From Fodinibius sp050117475 (lineage in GTDB: Bacteria; Bacteroidota; Rhodothermia; Balneolales; Balneolaceae): 33,234 nucleotides of DNA. Position 1 is the stretch's first letter. Each line of letters starts with the position of its first letter. The DNA is taken from NCBI GenBank assembly GCA_050117475.1, contig JASFMR010000030.1:1-33234 (forward strand), read 5' to 3'. This document shows, piece after piece, positions 7,790 through 14,444 of this stretch. A program made the position numbers and the translations under genes. The notes beneath the pieces were generated by a model, which did no database searches, was not told the DNA's origin, and saw only the letters and a program-made list of their open reading frames with translations.

Positions 7790-9385
7790 ATGTCATTTAA
7801 AGTTTTATTACTTGATAACGTTGATGAAGTTTGTGAAGAGGTTTTCGAGCAGCGCGGCATTGAAGTCGTGCGAAACCACAACCTGAGTGGAGAAGAACTA
7901 TACGAAGAAATTAAAGACTACGACGGAATTGTAGTGCGTAGCGCTACGAAGGTAACGCCGGATGTATTAAAAGCAGGGAAGAAACTGAAGGTGGTAGGCC
8001 GGGCCGGAGTCGGTGTTGACAATATTGATATTGAAGAAGCTACCGCTCGGGGTGTCCTCGTCATGAATACGCCAGACGGGAACACGATATCCACGGCCGA
8101 ACATACCTGCGGGATGATATTGGCTTTGGCCCGTAATATTCCCCAGGCCGTTGCAAAAGTAAAAAGCAACGGATGGGATCGTAAAAAATATATGGGTACC
8201 GAAGTCCACAATAAGACGTTGGGTATTATAGGGCTGGGTAAAATCGGATCCGAAGTGGCCAAGCGCATGCAGAATTTTGGCATGAAAGTGAAAGCCTATG
8301 ATCCTTTTGCATCTGTCGAAAAAGCCGAAAGCCTGGATGTTGAGTTAGTGGAACTGGATGAGCTGTTGGGTGAGTCGGATTTTCTAACCGTGCACACCCC
8401 ATTGACAGAAAAAACAAAGGGTATCGTGTCAATGCGTAATGCAGATAAGCTGAAAAAAGGCATGTTTATGATAAACTGTGCCCGGGGAGGTATTTATAAA
8501 GAGGAAGATTTGCCCGAACTGATTGATGAAGGATATGTAGCCGGCGTAGCCCTCGACAGTTATACCAATGAGCCGCCGACTGATAAATTGTATGACATTT
8601 TGCAACATCCGAATATCATATGTACTCCTCACCTCGGAGCGTCGACCGAAGAAGCACAGGAAAAAGTGGCTGAGCAGGTAGCTCACCAGATGGCCGATGC
8701 CCTTGAGCAAAAAAGTTTCAAAGGCAGCCTCAACGGTAAGTCCATTGCACTGACTACAAACAAAGAGGTTCAGCCCTATCTAAAATTGGCAGAAAAGCTG
8801 GGCAGTGTGGCTATTCAGCTGGCGCCTAAAAATGCTAATGAATTTTCCTTTGAATATAGCGGCGCCTGCGTGAAGTTTGCGGATGTTCTCACAGATTCCC
8901 TTCTCAAGGGAATCCTTACTCATCAGATGAGTGAGGCCGTTAACCTCATTAATGCCAGACATCATGCCGAAGAACGCGGTCTCAAGATTAAAGAGACGAC
9001 CGTTAGCGAGACCAAGACCTACCAGGATCTGATTACCGTGAAGCTCAGTAAAGGGGCTGAATATGAAAAACTGTCGGCCAGTGTCTTTGGAGACGATGAT
9101 TATCGTATCGTGGAAATCGACGGTTTTGGCATTGAACTTCGCCTTGAAGGGGACATTATTATGTACAAAAACGTGGATAAGCCCGGTATGCTTGCAGGAG
9201 TCAGTGGTGCCCTGGCCAAACAGGACATCAACATTGCTTCGCTGAGCCTGGGACGTACCAACAAGGGATCCAATGCCATAACGGCCGTATCTGTAGATAA
9301 AAAGTTAACTGAAAATGAACTAAATCCAATTATCGAGCTCGAAGGAGTTGATGCATTGCGATATGTAAGCTTGTCATCTAACTAA
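7790..9385 (+). CDS. serA: D-3-phosphoglycerate dehydrogenase
   Basis: 531 residues, the long type I form: substrate-binding and NAD domains, then an intervening (ASB) domain, then a C-terminal ACT domain. The NAD loop is GLGKIG (148-153). The catalytic set is Arg232 (NCARGG), Glu261 (TNEPP) and His281 (TPHLGAS). The ACT domain (from about residue 455, KPGMLAGVSGALA) binds serine in related enzymes, so feedback inhibition is likely. First step of serine synthesis from glycolysis. It is 17 bases after engB in the same run of genes. Confidence 0.96.
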   Translation: MSFKVLLLDNVDEVCEEVFEQRGIEVVRNHNLSGEELYEEIKDYDGIVVRSATKVTPDVLKAGKKLKVVGRAGVGVDNIDIEEATARGVLVMNTPDGNTISTAEHTCGMILALARNIPQAVAKVKSNGWDRKKYMGTEVHNKTLGIIGLGKIGSEVAKRMQNFGMKVKAYDPFASVEKAESLDVELVELDELLGESDFLTVHTPLTEKTKGIVSMRNADKLKKGMFMINCARGGIYKEEDLPELIDEGYVAGVALDSYTNEPPTDKLYDILQHPNIICTPHLGASTEEAQEKVAEQVAHQMADALEQKSFKGSLNGKSIALTTNKEVQPYLKLAEKLGSVAIQLAPKNANEFSFEYSGACVKFADVLTDSLLKGILTHQMSEAVNLINARHHAEERGLKIKETTVSETKTYQDLITVKLSKGAEYEKLSASVFGDDDYRIVEIDGFGIELRLEGDIIMYKNVDKPGMLAGVSGALAKQDINIASLSLGRTNKGSNAITAVSVDKKLTENELNPIIELEGVDALRYVSLSSN

Positions 9386-9440
9386 ACTGATAGCTCGTTG
9401 GCTGTTCAAATTCAATAATTGAAACTCATAATTTCAGGGT

Positions 9441-9839
9441 ATGCATATAGATCATATTGGCATAGCGGTGAAAGACCTGGAAGCGGGAATCAAAACCTAT
9501 GAGAAGCTCCTAAACGGCAAATGCTACAAACGCGAGACAGTAGAAGAGCAGCAGGTAGAAACTGCTTTCTTTCAGACCGGCCAGTCGAAAGTTGAGCTAT
9601 TGGGGGCGACTTCCCCGGATTCCGTAATTGCCAAATATGTTGATAAGAAAGGGGAAGGTATGCATCATGTGGCATTTGAGGTTGAAGATATCAATGCCGA
9701 ACTGGAGCGTCTGCGCAGCGAAGGGTTCACCGTGCTCAGCGATGAGCCCAGCCGCGGCGCGGACAATAAACTGGTTGCCTTCGTGCATCCCAAAGATAAT
9801 TGCGGGGTACTGGTGGAATTGTGCCAGTCGATGAAATAA
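9441..9839 (+). CDS. mce: methylmalonyl-CoA epimerase
   Basis: 132 residues, the usual length, made of two VOC betaalphabetabetabeta units. The metal ligands are visible as His5 (MHIDHIGIAV), the His of GMHHVAFEVED and the Glu of VLVELCQ near the C-terminus. It interconverts the R and S forms of methylmalonyl-CoA between propionyl-CoA carboxylase and methylmalonyl-CoA mutase. The carboxyltransferase at 18010 is the other member of the pathway in this window. It follows serA after 55 bases and may be the last gene of that run. Confidence 0.92.
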   Translation: MHIDHIGIAVKDLEAGIKTYEKLLNGKCYKRETVEEQQVETAFFQTGQSKVELLGATSPDSVIAKYVDKKGEGMHHVAFEVEDINAELERLRSEGFTVLSDEPSRGADNKLVAFVHPKDNCGVLVELCQSMK

Positions 9840-10118
9840 AGATAAGCATTCATGTTCCCAGAATGATCATCACGAGGTTATGAATATTTCCAGTATCGAT
9901 TGTGCTCATGATTCTTTCTTTGCTCCTTTTTGTCTATGATCTTACAATGACTACCCGGGCTTTGAAATAGAAGTTACGAGGGGCCTCGAAACGGGATGAT
10001 GGGCCGGGGTGTACATCTAAATTAACAATTTGCCATGGAGTGGAATGAAATTGGAAAGAAATGAGGTTACACTATAGCTTACGAACATCAAGTGAAATTA
10101 AGTCAATGAGAGGTTACA

Positions 10119-10700
10119 ATGAGCTATAAAAAGTTAACATGCATTTTTGGATTTATGGTGGTGCTTTATACAGCATTGCCGCAAATAAGCGTTGCCCAAT
10201 GGAGTATTGGCGCTTCCTATGAAATTCGTCAAGAGGAACCGAAGAACGGATTTGGCGCACGGATTGAAAGAGAGATTTTGCAACAGTTACCACTTGTTAA
10301 TCTTTCTCTGCGTGCCCACTTCAGTTATTTCAACGATGAAAACAATGTTTCAAGGGAAGGGATCAGCTTTTCTCAGGATATCACCAACTATGATTATGGT
10401 CTTGCCGCTATTGGCGGAATCTCCATCGGAGTATTGAGTCCATACATTGGACTGGGGCTGGGGGCTTCTACCCTGGATGTTAACCGGAATGATTTGCCGA
10501 GTGGCTCTCCTCTTGACGAGGATTCCAAAGATAGTGCTATATACTGGAATGGATTAGTGGGAGCAAAAGTGAACCTCCTACCTTCAGTGGCACCATTTGC
10601 AGAGTATCGCCTGGAGGATGTAGGGGACTATAAAAATGAACTCAGGGACATCAAAGACAGCAACGGTCGATGGGTGTTCGGGATATCAATTGTATTCTAG
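10119..10700 (+). CDS. outer-membrane beta-barrel protein
   Basis: 193 residues with a signal peptide (basic KK, hydrophobic core, likely cleavage after SVA at about 26). The rest alternates polar and hydrophobic residues in strands typical of an 8-stranded barrel, with GLAAIGGISIGVLSPYIGLGLGAS in the middle, and ends in FGISIVF with a C-terminal Phe as in OmpA/OmpX-like barrels. Role unknown; such proteins are usually structural or adhesive. The 279 bases before it hold no gene that I can support. A terminator follows. Confidence 0.8.
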   Translation: MSYKKLTCIFGFMVVLYTALPQISVAQWSIGASYEIRQEEPKNGFGARIEREILQQLPLVNLSLRAHFSYFNDENNVSREGISFSQDITNYDYGLAAIGGISIGVLSPYIGLGLGASTLDVNRNDLPSGSPLDEDSKDSAIYWNGLVGAKVNLLPSVAPFAEYRLEDVGDYKNELRDIKDSNGRWVFGISIVF

Positions 10701-10710
10701 TAATGATTTG

Positions 10711-10742
10711 AGCGGATGTTTTAACGACATCCGCTTTTCTTT
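10711..10742 (+). terminator. intrinsic terminator of the barrel gene
   Basis: AGCGGATGT (10711-10719) pairs with ACATCCGCT (10727-10735) over a 7-base loop, then TTTCTTT. It begins 11 bases after the stop codon. Confidence 0.88.
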
Positions 10743-10869
10743 ATTGGATCAAGTACACCGGCACGTCCTTAACAAAATGCCCCCCCTCAAAGAGTTTTGG
10801 GGATAGGATGCACTGTTTCATGTAAATCAGTTCATCCTACCAACGTCTTTTTTTAAATTCGCTTAAAGG

Positions 10870-10900
10870 TTGAGTTTTGCAGGCGACAATCCTATCTTTG
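10870..10900 (+). promoter_or_regulatory. promoter of the tRNA-Pro locus
   Basis: TTG (10870-10872), 20 bases, then TATCTTTG (10893-10900): a full -33/-7 match. The start of transcription should fall about 15-18 bases before the broken tRNA copy at 10924. No equally good promoter is seen between that copy and the intact tRNA, so the intact tRNA is probably transcribed from here. Confidence 0.7.
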
Positions 10901-10923
10901 GGCTCTCTTAATGAGAACTTATT

Positions 10924-10982
10924 CGGGACGTGGCGCAGTCCGGTAGCGCGTCCCGACAAGCCTGTCGGGAGGGTCGCAGGTT
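10924..10982 (+). pseudogene. broken tRNA-Pro copy
   Basis: 27 bases (10923-10949) are identical to the 5' end of the intact tRNA-Pro (11044-11070), covering the acceptor strand and D arm. The anticodon arm is replaced by a 20-base palindrome. GGGTCGCAGGTT (10971-10982) of the T-arm is then kept, after which all similarity stops. There is no 3' acceptor strand and no T-loop, so it cannot fold as a tRNA. The copies are 121 bases apart. Confidence 0.85.
10951..10970 (+). repeat. 20-base palindrome in place of the anticodon arm
   Basis: TCCCGACAAGCCTGTCGGGA: an 8-bp stem TCCCGACA/TGTCGGGA around the loop AGCC. A related hairpin with TCCCGAT/ATCGGGA followed by GACAGGCTT lies at 33172-33200, so this looks like a dispersed REP-like element of this genome. 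Confidence 0.7.
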
Positions 10983-11044
10983 TCCCGACGTTAGGGAATT
11001 ACTTTGGTAAGTTATCGTTCTTTTTTGATAAAAAATATTGTAAT

Positions 11045-11118
11045 CGGGACGTGGCGCAGTCCGGTAGCGCACACGACTGGGGGTCGTGGGGTCGCAGGTT
11101 CAAATCCTGTCGTCCCGA
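11045..11118 (+). tRNA. tRNA-Pro, anticodon GGG
   Basis: Complete 74-base cloverleaf: acceptor CGGGACG/CGTCCCG, D arm GCGC...GCGC with AGTCCGGTA, anticodon arm CACGA-CTGGGGG-TCGTG with anticodon GGG, T arm GCAGG-TTCAAAT-CCTGT, discriminator A. The C1:G72 first pair and A73 are tRNA-Pro identity features. CCA is not encoded. It is flanked by a partial copy of its 5' half upstream and of its 3' end downstream. Confidence 0.97.
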
Positions 11119-11124
11119 CTATGG

Positions 11125-11167
11125 AAGTCCTCTAATAGCTTTTAAAAGGCTGTTAGGGGACTTTTTT
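11125..11167 (+). terminator. intrinsic terminator of tRNA-Pro
   Basis: AAGTCCTCTAATAGC (11125-11139) pairs with GCTGTTAGGGGACTT (11149-11163), 15 bp with two G-U pairs, then more T. It starts 6 bases after the tRNA. A diverged copy of the same hairpin lies at 11449-11490. Confidence 0.9.
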
Positions 11168-11202
11168 GTTTGGGCAGATTCAACAAGAAAGAGGGAAAAC
11201 TC

Positions 11203-11550
11203 ATGTATTATACCTACATACTACAATCAGAGAGGACAGGGAAACTTTATATCGGGCAGACTAAGAATGTTGAAAAGCGTTTGGCTCGGCATAACAGAGG
11301 CGGCACGCCGTCGACCCAAAGTGGCCGGCCCTGGGAATTGCTGTATTCCAAATCCTTTGCTACCCGCTCGGAGGCTGTGCAGTTGGAGCAAAAGCTAAAG
11401 TCCTGGAAAAATCCGGACCGAGTATTATCCTGTCGTCCCGACTTTAGGAAGCCTACTGATAGCTTTTGCGGGTTTTTAGGAGGCTTTTTTATCATGAAGT
11501 TGTTAGTAAGGCCGCCTTGGGAACCAATCCTTACAAAAAGCTTGAAATGA
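11203..11550 (+). CDS. GIY-YIG nuclease (URI/YhbQ-like) with a tRNA-derived tail
   Basis: 115 residues from the ATG at 11203, preceded by AGAGGGA; a TTG at 11170 is less likely. The catalytic GIY-YIG domain is at 1-74: YTYIL (3-7), LYIGQT (15-20), Arg26 in the NVEKRLARHN helix, and Glu62 in AVQLEQKLKSWK. This is the small stand-alone endonuclease family. From about residue 75 the frame enters a copy of the tRNA-Pro 3' end (LSCRPDF is the translation of the T-arm and acceptor strand). It then runs through a copied terminator hairpin and unrelated flank to a stop at 11548. Family domain length is therefore normal and the last 40 residues look accidental. It lies 36 bases after the tRNA-Pro terminator. 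Catalytic residues appear intact; its target is unknown. Confidence 0.85.
   Translation: MYYTYILQSERTGKLYIGQTKNVEKRLARHNRGGTPSTQSGRPWELLYSKSFATRSEAVQLEQKLKSWKNPDRVLSCRPDFRKPTDSFCGFLGGFFIMKLLVRPPWEPILTKSLK
11427..11490 (+). repeat. second copy of the tRNA-Pro 3' end and terminator
   Basis: ATCCTGTCGTCCCGACT (11427-11443) is identical to 11104-11120 at the end of the intact tRNA, 323 bases upstream. The similarity continues, with changes, through the terminator: AAGCCTACTGATAGC (11449-11463) pairs with GTTTTTAGGAGGCTT (11472-11486) and is followed by TTTT. Several stem changes relative to the first copy are compensatory, so the hairpin has been kept. The copies bracket the GIY-YIG gene like direct repeats of an inserted element. 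Confidence 0.85.
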
Positions 11551-11552
11551 GC

Positions 11553-11579
11553 AAAGACTGATTAAGTCTTTTATATTTG
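11553..11579 (+). terminator. hairpin after the GIY-YIG frame
   Basis: AAAGACT (11553-11559) and AGTCTTT (11565-11571) with a 5-base loop, then TATATTTGGTTTTT. It can act as a weak terminator. The same bases 11572-11579 (TATATTTG) match a -7 promoter element for the next gene, but no -33 box is at the right distance. Confidence 0.5.
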
Positions 11580-11613
11580 GTTTTTCACTCAGTTCATATT
11601 AAAAAGGATAGAA

Positions 11614-11976
11614 ATGAAAATTCAGACTACGGCACTGCTTGAACAGGTAGTTATCAATGAGAAGGTTTTGGAACTTCCGGACTCCGTAAATATTGATTTA
11701 GAGTTCTCGGCTATTGATACAGGAGGGGGATTTCATGATCCGATCCTGGATTTTACATTTACGCTAAATAATTCTTGGCATGCTTTGACAGCCGTGGATC
11801 AAAAATCGATAATCGAATTAGTGCTCCGGGATCCGAGGAAAGATGAAAATAAGGCTGGCTTTTCATGTAAATGCGAGATTGCCATTGGTGAGACTCAAAC
11901 CGAAGTGAACGGACGTTTATACGAGGAGGAAATCAGCAGAGCGTTAATTGGTTTTGTGATGAAGCGATTCCGGTAG
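11614..11976 (+). CDS. hypothetical protein, 120 residues
   Basis: Not recognised. A soluble, mostly beta-strand-like protein with no signal peptide or membrane helix. It has a central GGGFHDPILDFTFTLNNSWHAL stretch (split here: GGGFHDPILDF, then TFTLNNSWHAL) and a Cys pair in FSCKCEI. AAAAGGA before the ATG is an acceptable Shine-Dalgarno. It may have a promoter at 11572-11579. First of a group of four short plus-strand genes; 110 bases separate it from the next. Confidence 0.65.
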   Translation: MKIQTTALLEQVVINEKVLELPDSVNIDLEFSAIDTGGGFHDPILDFTFTLNNSWHALTAVDQKSIIELVLRDPRKDENKAGFSCKCEIAIGETQTEVNGRLYEEEISRALIGFVMKRFR

Positions 11977-12086
11977 CTTCAAAATATTCTTTTGACCGAG
12001 GTAACGGAACAAATGATAGAGAGGTTTATTTAATTGGTATAGAGTTATTCGTGATTGTCAACAATAATGCTATCAGGAGAAATGCT

Positions 12087-12251
12087 ATGTTACGATGGAG
12101 CCTCTCATTTTTAGTTATCGCAATAATTGCTGCCATTCTGGGATTTGGAGGCATTGCCGGCGCAGCTACCTGGATTGCCGAGATACTATTCTATGCATTC
12201 TTAGCACTGTTTGTGCTGTCATTAATCTTTGGGCGGCGATCGAGAACTTAA
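12087..12251 (+). CDS. DUF1328 / YtjA-family small membrane protein
   Basis: 54 residues, the usual size. Starts MLRWSLSFLVIAIIAA and continues LGFGGIAGAATWIAEILF and LFVLSLIFG, the hallmark of the YtjA family: two hydrophobic helices around a GFGGIAGAA turn. The ATG at 12087 has AGGAG at 12075-12079, so the longer frame from 12051 is rejected. Family members are small inner-membrane proteins, often stress-induced, with no known biochemical role. Confidence 0.85.
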   Translation: MLRWSLSFLVIAIIAAILGFGGIAGAATWIAEILFYAFLALFVLSLIFGRRSRT

Positions 12252-12317
12252 CCACCGACCCCCATCATTTTCTTGAATGCCTAATTCCCTAGGAACAATT
12301 CCATCTTGTCCGGGTTA

Positions 12318-12325
12318 TATATTTG
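12318..12325 (+). promoter_or_regulatory. -7 element before the 65-residue membrane gene
   Basis: TATATTTG, an exact TAnnTTTG match 24 bases before the ATG at 12350. No -33 TTG is at the expected distance. Confidence 0.4.
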
Positions 12326-12349
12326 TGATTAATAATTAAAGACGGCGCA

Positions 12350-12547
12350 ATGAGAAAATTCCTGGGATCCCTTTTATTTTTTGTTGGATTAGGAATCCTC
12401 ATTTATACAGGGATTAACTATGTTAATGAAACCGAAAGTTTTGCTTTTCTTGGAACAGATGTATTGGTCAGTAAAGGTAACTTGGCTCCGGTAATCATTG
12501 CCGGCGTCGTTATGCTAGTTGGCCTGGGGATAAAACCGAAGTCATAA
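12350..12547 (+). CDS. small membrane protein, DUF3185-like
   Basis: 65 residues with two hydrophobic helices, MRKFLGSLLFFVGLGILIY and APVIIAGVVMLVGLGI, separated by a 25-residue polar loop, and a basic end. The arrangement resembles DUF3185 small membrane proteins, but I hold the family name only loosely. A putative -7 box lies 24 bases upstream. The next gene starts 18 bases after its stop and may be co-transcribed. Confidence 0.65.
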   Translation: MRKFLGSLLFFVGLGILIYTGINYVNETESFAFLGTDVLVSKGNLAPVIIAGVVMLVGLGIKPKS

Positions 12548-12565
12548 TTTTATCCACTTATCGTC

Positions 12566-13063
12566 ATGTATATTATAGACCATCAAAAACAGATTGACCT
12601 GATCCGTGATATGAAACAGCTTCGTAAGAACACTAAGAAATACGAAGTGTATTACCATCACCCCTATACCAATCAAATGTGGAAAAGTTTTTTCCCGAAA
12701 GCAGAAGGCGAAAACCTTGGTCCCAAGCTGTTACGTCATGAACCGATACCCTCGAATATTGAGGAACTTCTTAATATGTGCCTTGGCGAAGAGGCACCGG
12801 AAAATGCAATTGGACTCGGAATCGAATGGTCGTCAAAGCCGGCCCTGTGGCCCTCGATCATCCGGGCATTGGAAAAAGGATATTCGCACTACGATCGCTC
12901 TCAATTAAAACTTTTCCTGGATAACTTGGAATTGGATGACTCAAAAATCATTCCCCAAGATGCCACTGATACGGTTGCGAAGAAGAACTCCTCCGAGAAT
13001 CTCGGAAACCTAATTTGGCGTTCCAAGAAAATACGTATGAAACGCTTTTTCGTATTAGGCTAG
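12566..13063 (+). CDS. hypothetical protein, 165 residues
   Basis: Not recognised. Soluble, with a basic N-terminal third (KQLRKNTKKYEVYYHHPY) followed by NQMWKSFFPKAEG, and a Trp/Pro-rich middle (IEWSSKPALWPSIIRALEKG). No signal peptide. It ends in a basic WRSKKIRMKRFFVLG tail. The gene lies 18 bases after the 65-residue membrane protein gene and overlaps the convergent SDR gene by 9 bases (13055-13063). Codon use looks ordinary for the window. Confidence 0.65.
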   Translation: MYIIDHQKQIDLIRDMKQLRKNTKKYEVYYHHPYTNQMWKSFFPKAEGENLGPKLLRHEPIPSNIEELLNMCLGEEAPENAIGLGIEWSSKPALWPSIIRALEKGYSHYDRSQLKLFLDNLELDDSKIIPQDATDTVAKKNSSENLGNLIWRSKKIRMKRFFVLG

Positions 13064-13906
13064 CCCTGTTAGTTGTTCGCTAATAAGCCAAAGTTTTTCC
13101 GTCAGCGGATCTTTATGTGCAATTGATGCAGGAGATATTTTTTGCTTATCCTTGAAGTATTTTCCGCTGATCGATTTAACTTCTTCTGAAGTCGCCAGGT
13201 AAATGGCGGTTTCTGCTCCCTTTTTGGGAGATCGCATGAATGGCTTTCCCAACCCGAACACTATTCTAATGATCCAGCTGGATTCTTTAGTCAATGGTGT
13301 CCTAACTACGCCCGGATGCAGGCAATTTGCGGTAACGGAGGTCCCTTGACAGCGCTTGGCTAATTCATGAGTAAACATGATATTGCACAGTTTTGAAAGC
13401 CCATAGGCGTTCATAGGGGTATAGCCTGTTTTCAACTGAAGGTTGTCTAAGTCAAAGATTTCAACAGCCCTGCGGTGCGCACCCGAAGCAACGGTAATGA
13501 CCCGGGCCTCTGCAGCATTTTTGAGTTTATCGAGTAAAAGATTTGTCAAAAGAAAGGGGGCCAGGTGATTTACGGCCAGCGTCCGTTCTATTCCGTCAAC
13601 GGTTTCAATCCGTTTCCCGGGTACAAGCCCGGCATTGTTAACAAGTACATCAACCTTGTCAAATTTTTGGATTATGTGTTCGGCCACAGATCGAACATCG
13701 TGCTGTAGGGCCAAATCAGCCAACATCACCTCAATACCGGAATGCCCGGTATCGTTAATGAGTTCCTGCTGGGCTTCCCGGGCTCTTTTCTCGTTTCGGC
13801 AGATCATGACTACATAAGCCCCTCTTCGGGCGAAATCACGGGCAGTTTCCTTACCTATCCCGGAATTGGCCCCGGTTACAATGCAAAGTTTATTAGCTAA
13901 ATCCAT
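13055..13906 (-). CDS. short-chain dehydrogenase/reductase, retinol-dehydrogenase-like
   Basis: 283 residues, classical SDR fold. The cofactor motif is TGANSGIG (11-18), NNAG is at 90-93, and the catalytic Ser141, Tyr168 and Lys172 (YGLSK) are all present. Arg37 after the second strand suggests NADP(H). The closest pattern is the retinol-dehydrogenase/WWOX-like group (CLHPGVVRTPL), whose bacterial members reduce various aldehydes or alcohols. It is monocistronic and converges on the 165-residue gene. Substrate unknown. Confidence 0.9.
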   Translation of the reverse strand: MDLANKLCIVTGANSGIGKETARDFARRGAYVVMICRNEKRAREAQQELINDTGHSGIEVMLADLALQHDVRSVAEHIIQKFDKVDVLVNNAGLVPGKRIETVDGIERTLAVNHLAPFLLTNLLLDKLKNAAEARVITVASGAHRRAVEIFDLDNLQLKTGYTPMNAYGLSKLCNIMFTHELAKRCQGTSVTANCLHPGVVRTPLTKESSWIIRIVFGLGKPFMRSPKKGAETAIYLATSEEVKSISGKYFKDKQKISPASIAHKDPLTEKLWLISEQLTGLA

Positions 13907-14005
13907 AAAAAAGTAGTTGTTTGGGATAGATTCTTCAGTTCGGATTGTTATAGAAAGAAGTTAAATTATAGGGTTAGAAAACAGTTTCACGAAACAATTC
14001 CATTG

Positions 14006-14377
14006 ATGATTCAAGATTATCTTAATTCAGTTGATAAATTTATAGTTGTCGGCGATCGTGTCCTTATAAAGCCACGAGATCTGGAAACCCGAACCAAGAG
14101 TGGGTTGGTATTGCCGGCAACGGTCAAAGAAAAAGCCGACATCCACAGCGGTTATGTCGTAAAAACCGGTCCGGGATATCCCATTCCTTCGAACGAAATT
14201 GATGAAGACTGGAAAGATACCAGTGAAACCAAATATATTGGAATGCAGGCACAAGAGGGGGACTTGGCGATATTCTTGAAAGACCAGGCCCATGAGATTG
14301 AATTCGAGAACGAAAAATATCTGATTTGTCCTCATAGTGCTATTCTGTTATTGATCCGTGATGAGATCGCTTTGTAG
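14006..14377 (+). CDS. GroES-like co-chaperonin family protein
   Basis: 123 residues from the ATG at 14006 (a TTG 3 bases earlier is less likely). The GroES fold is recognisable: VVGDRVLIKPRD as first strand, a loop TRTKSGLVLPATV where GroES has its mobile loop with the GroEL-contacting hydrophobic triplet (here L-V-L), GYVVKTGPG, a GDLAIFLKDQAHEIEFENEKYLICPHSAIL second half. It is longer than GroES (about 95), because of an N-terminal extension and an insert around PIPSNEIDEDWKDTSETKY. No groEL is beside it, so it is a secondary, orphan copy. It may cap GroEL or have another role. No Shine-Dalgarno. Confidence 0.8.
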   Translation: MIQDYLNSVDKFIVVGDRVLIKPRDLETRTKSGLVLPATVKEKADIHSGYVVKTGPGYPIPSNEIDEDWKDTSETKYIGMQAQEGDLAIFLKDQAHEIEFENEKYLICPHSAILLLIRDEIAL

Positions 14378-14444
14378 GGCACAGGCCTTGGTAAGCTAAG
14401 TAACAGCCAGGGAATCAATTAATGCGAAATAAAAATCTAATGCT

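Noticed and set aside
10924..10982. A second, unusual functional tRNA
   Set aside because: No T-loop and no 3' acceptor strand to pair with CGGGACG; the anticodon arm is a palindrome with a 4-base loop.
10877..11398. 173-codon plus-strand frame crossing the tRNA-Pro locus
   Set aside because: It is the translation of the broken and intact tRNA and part of the GIY-YIG gene in the wrong frame; no protein-like pattern of its own.
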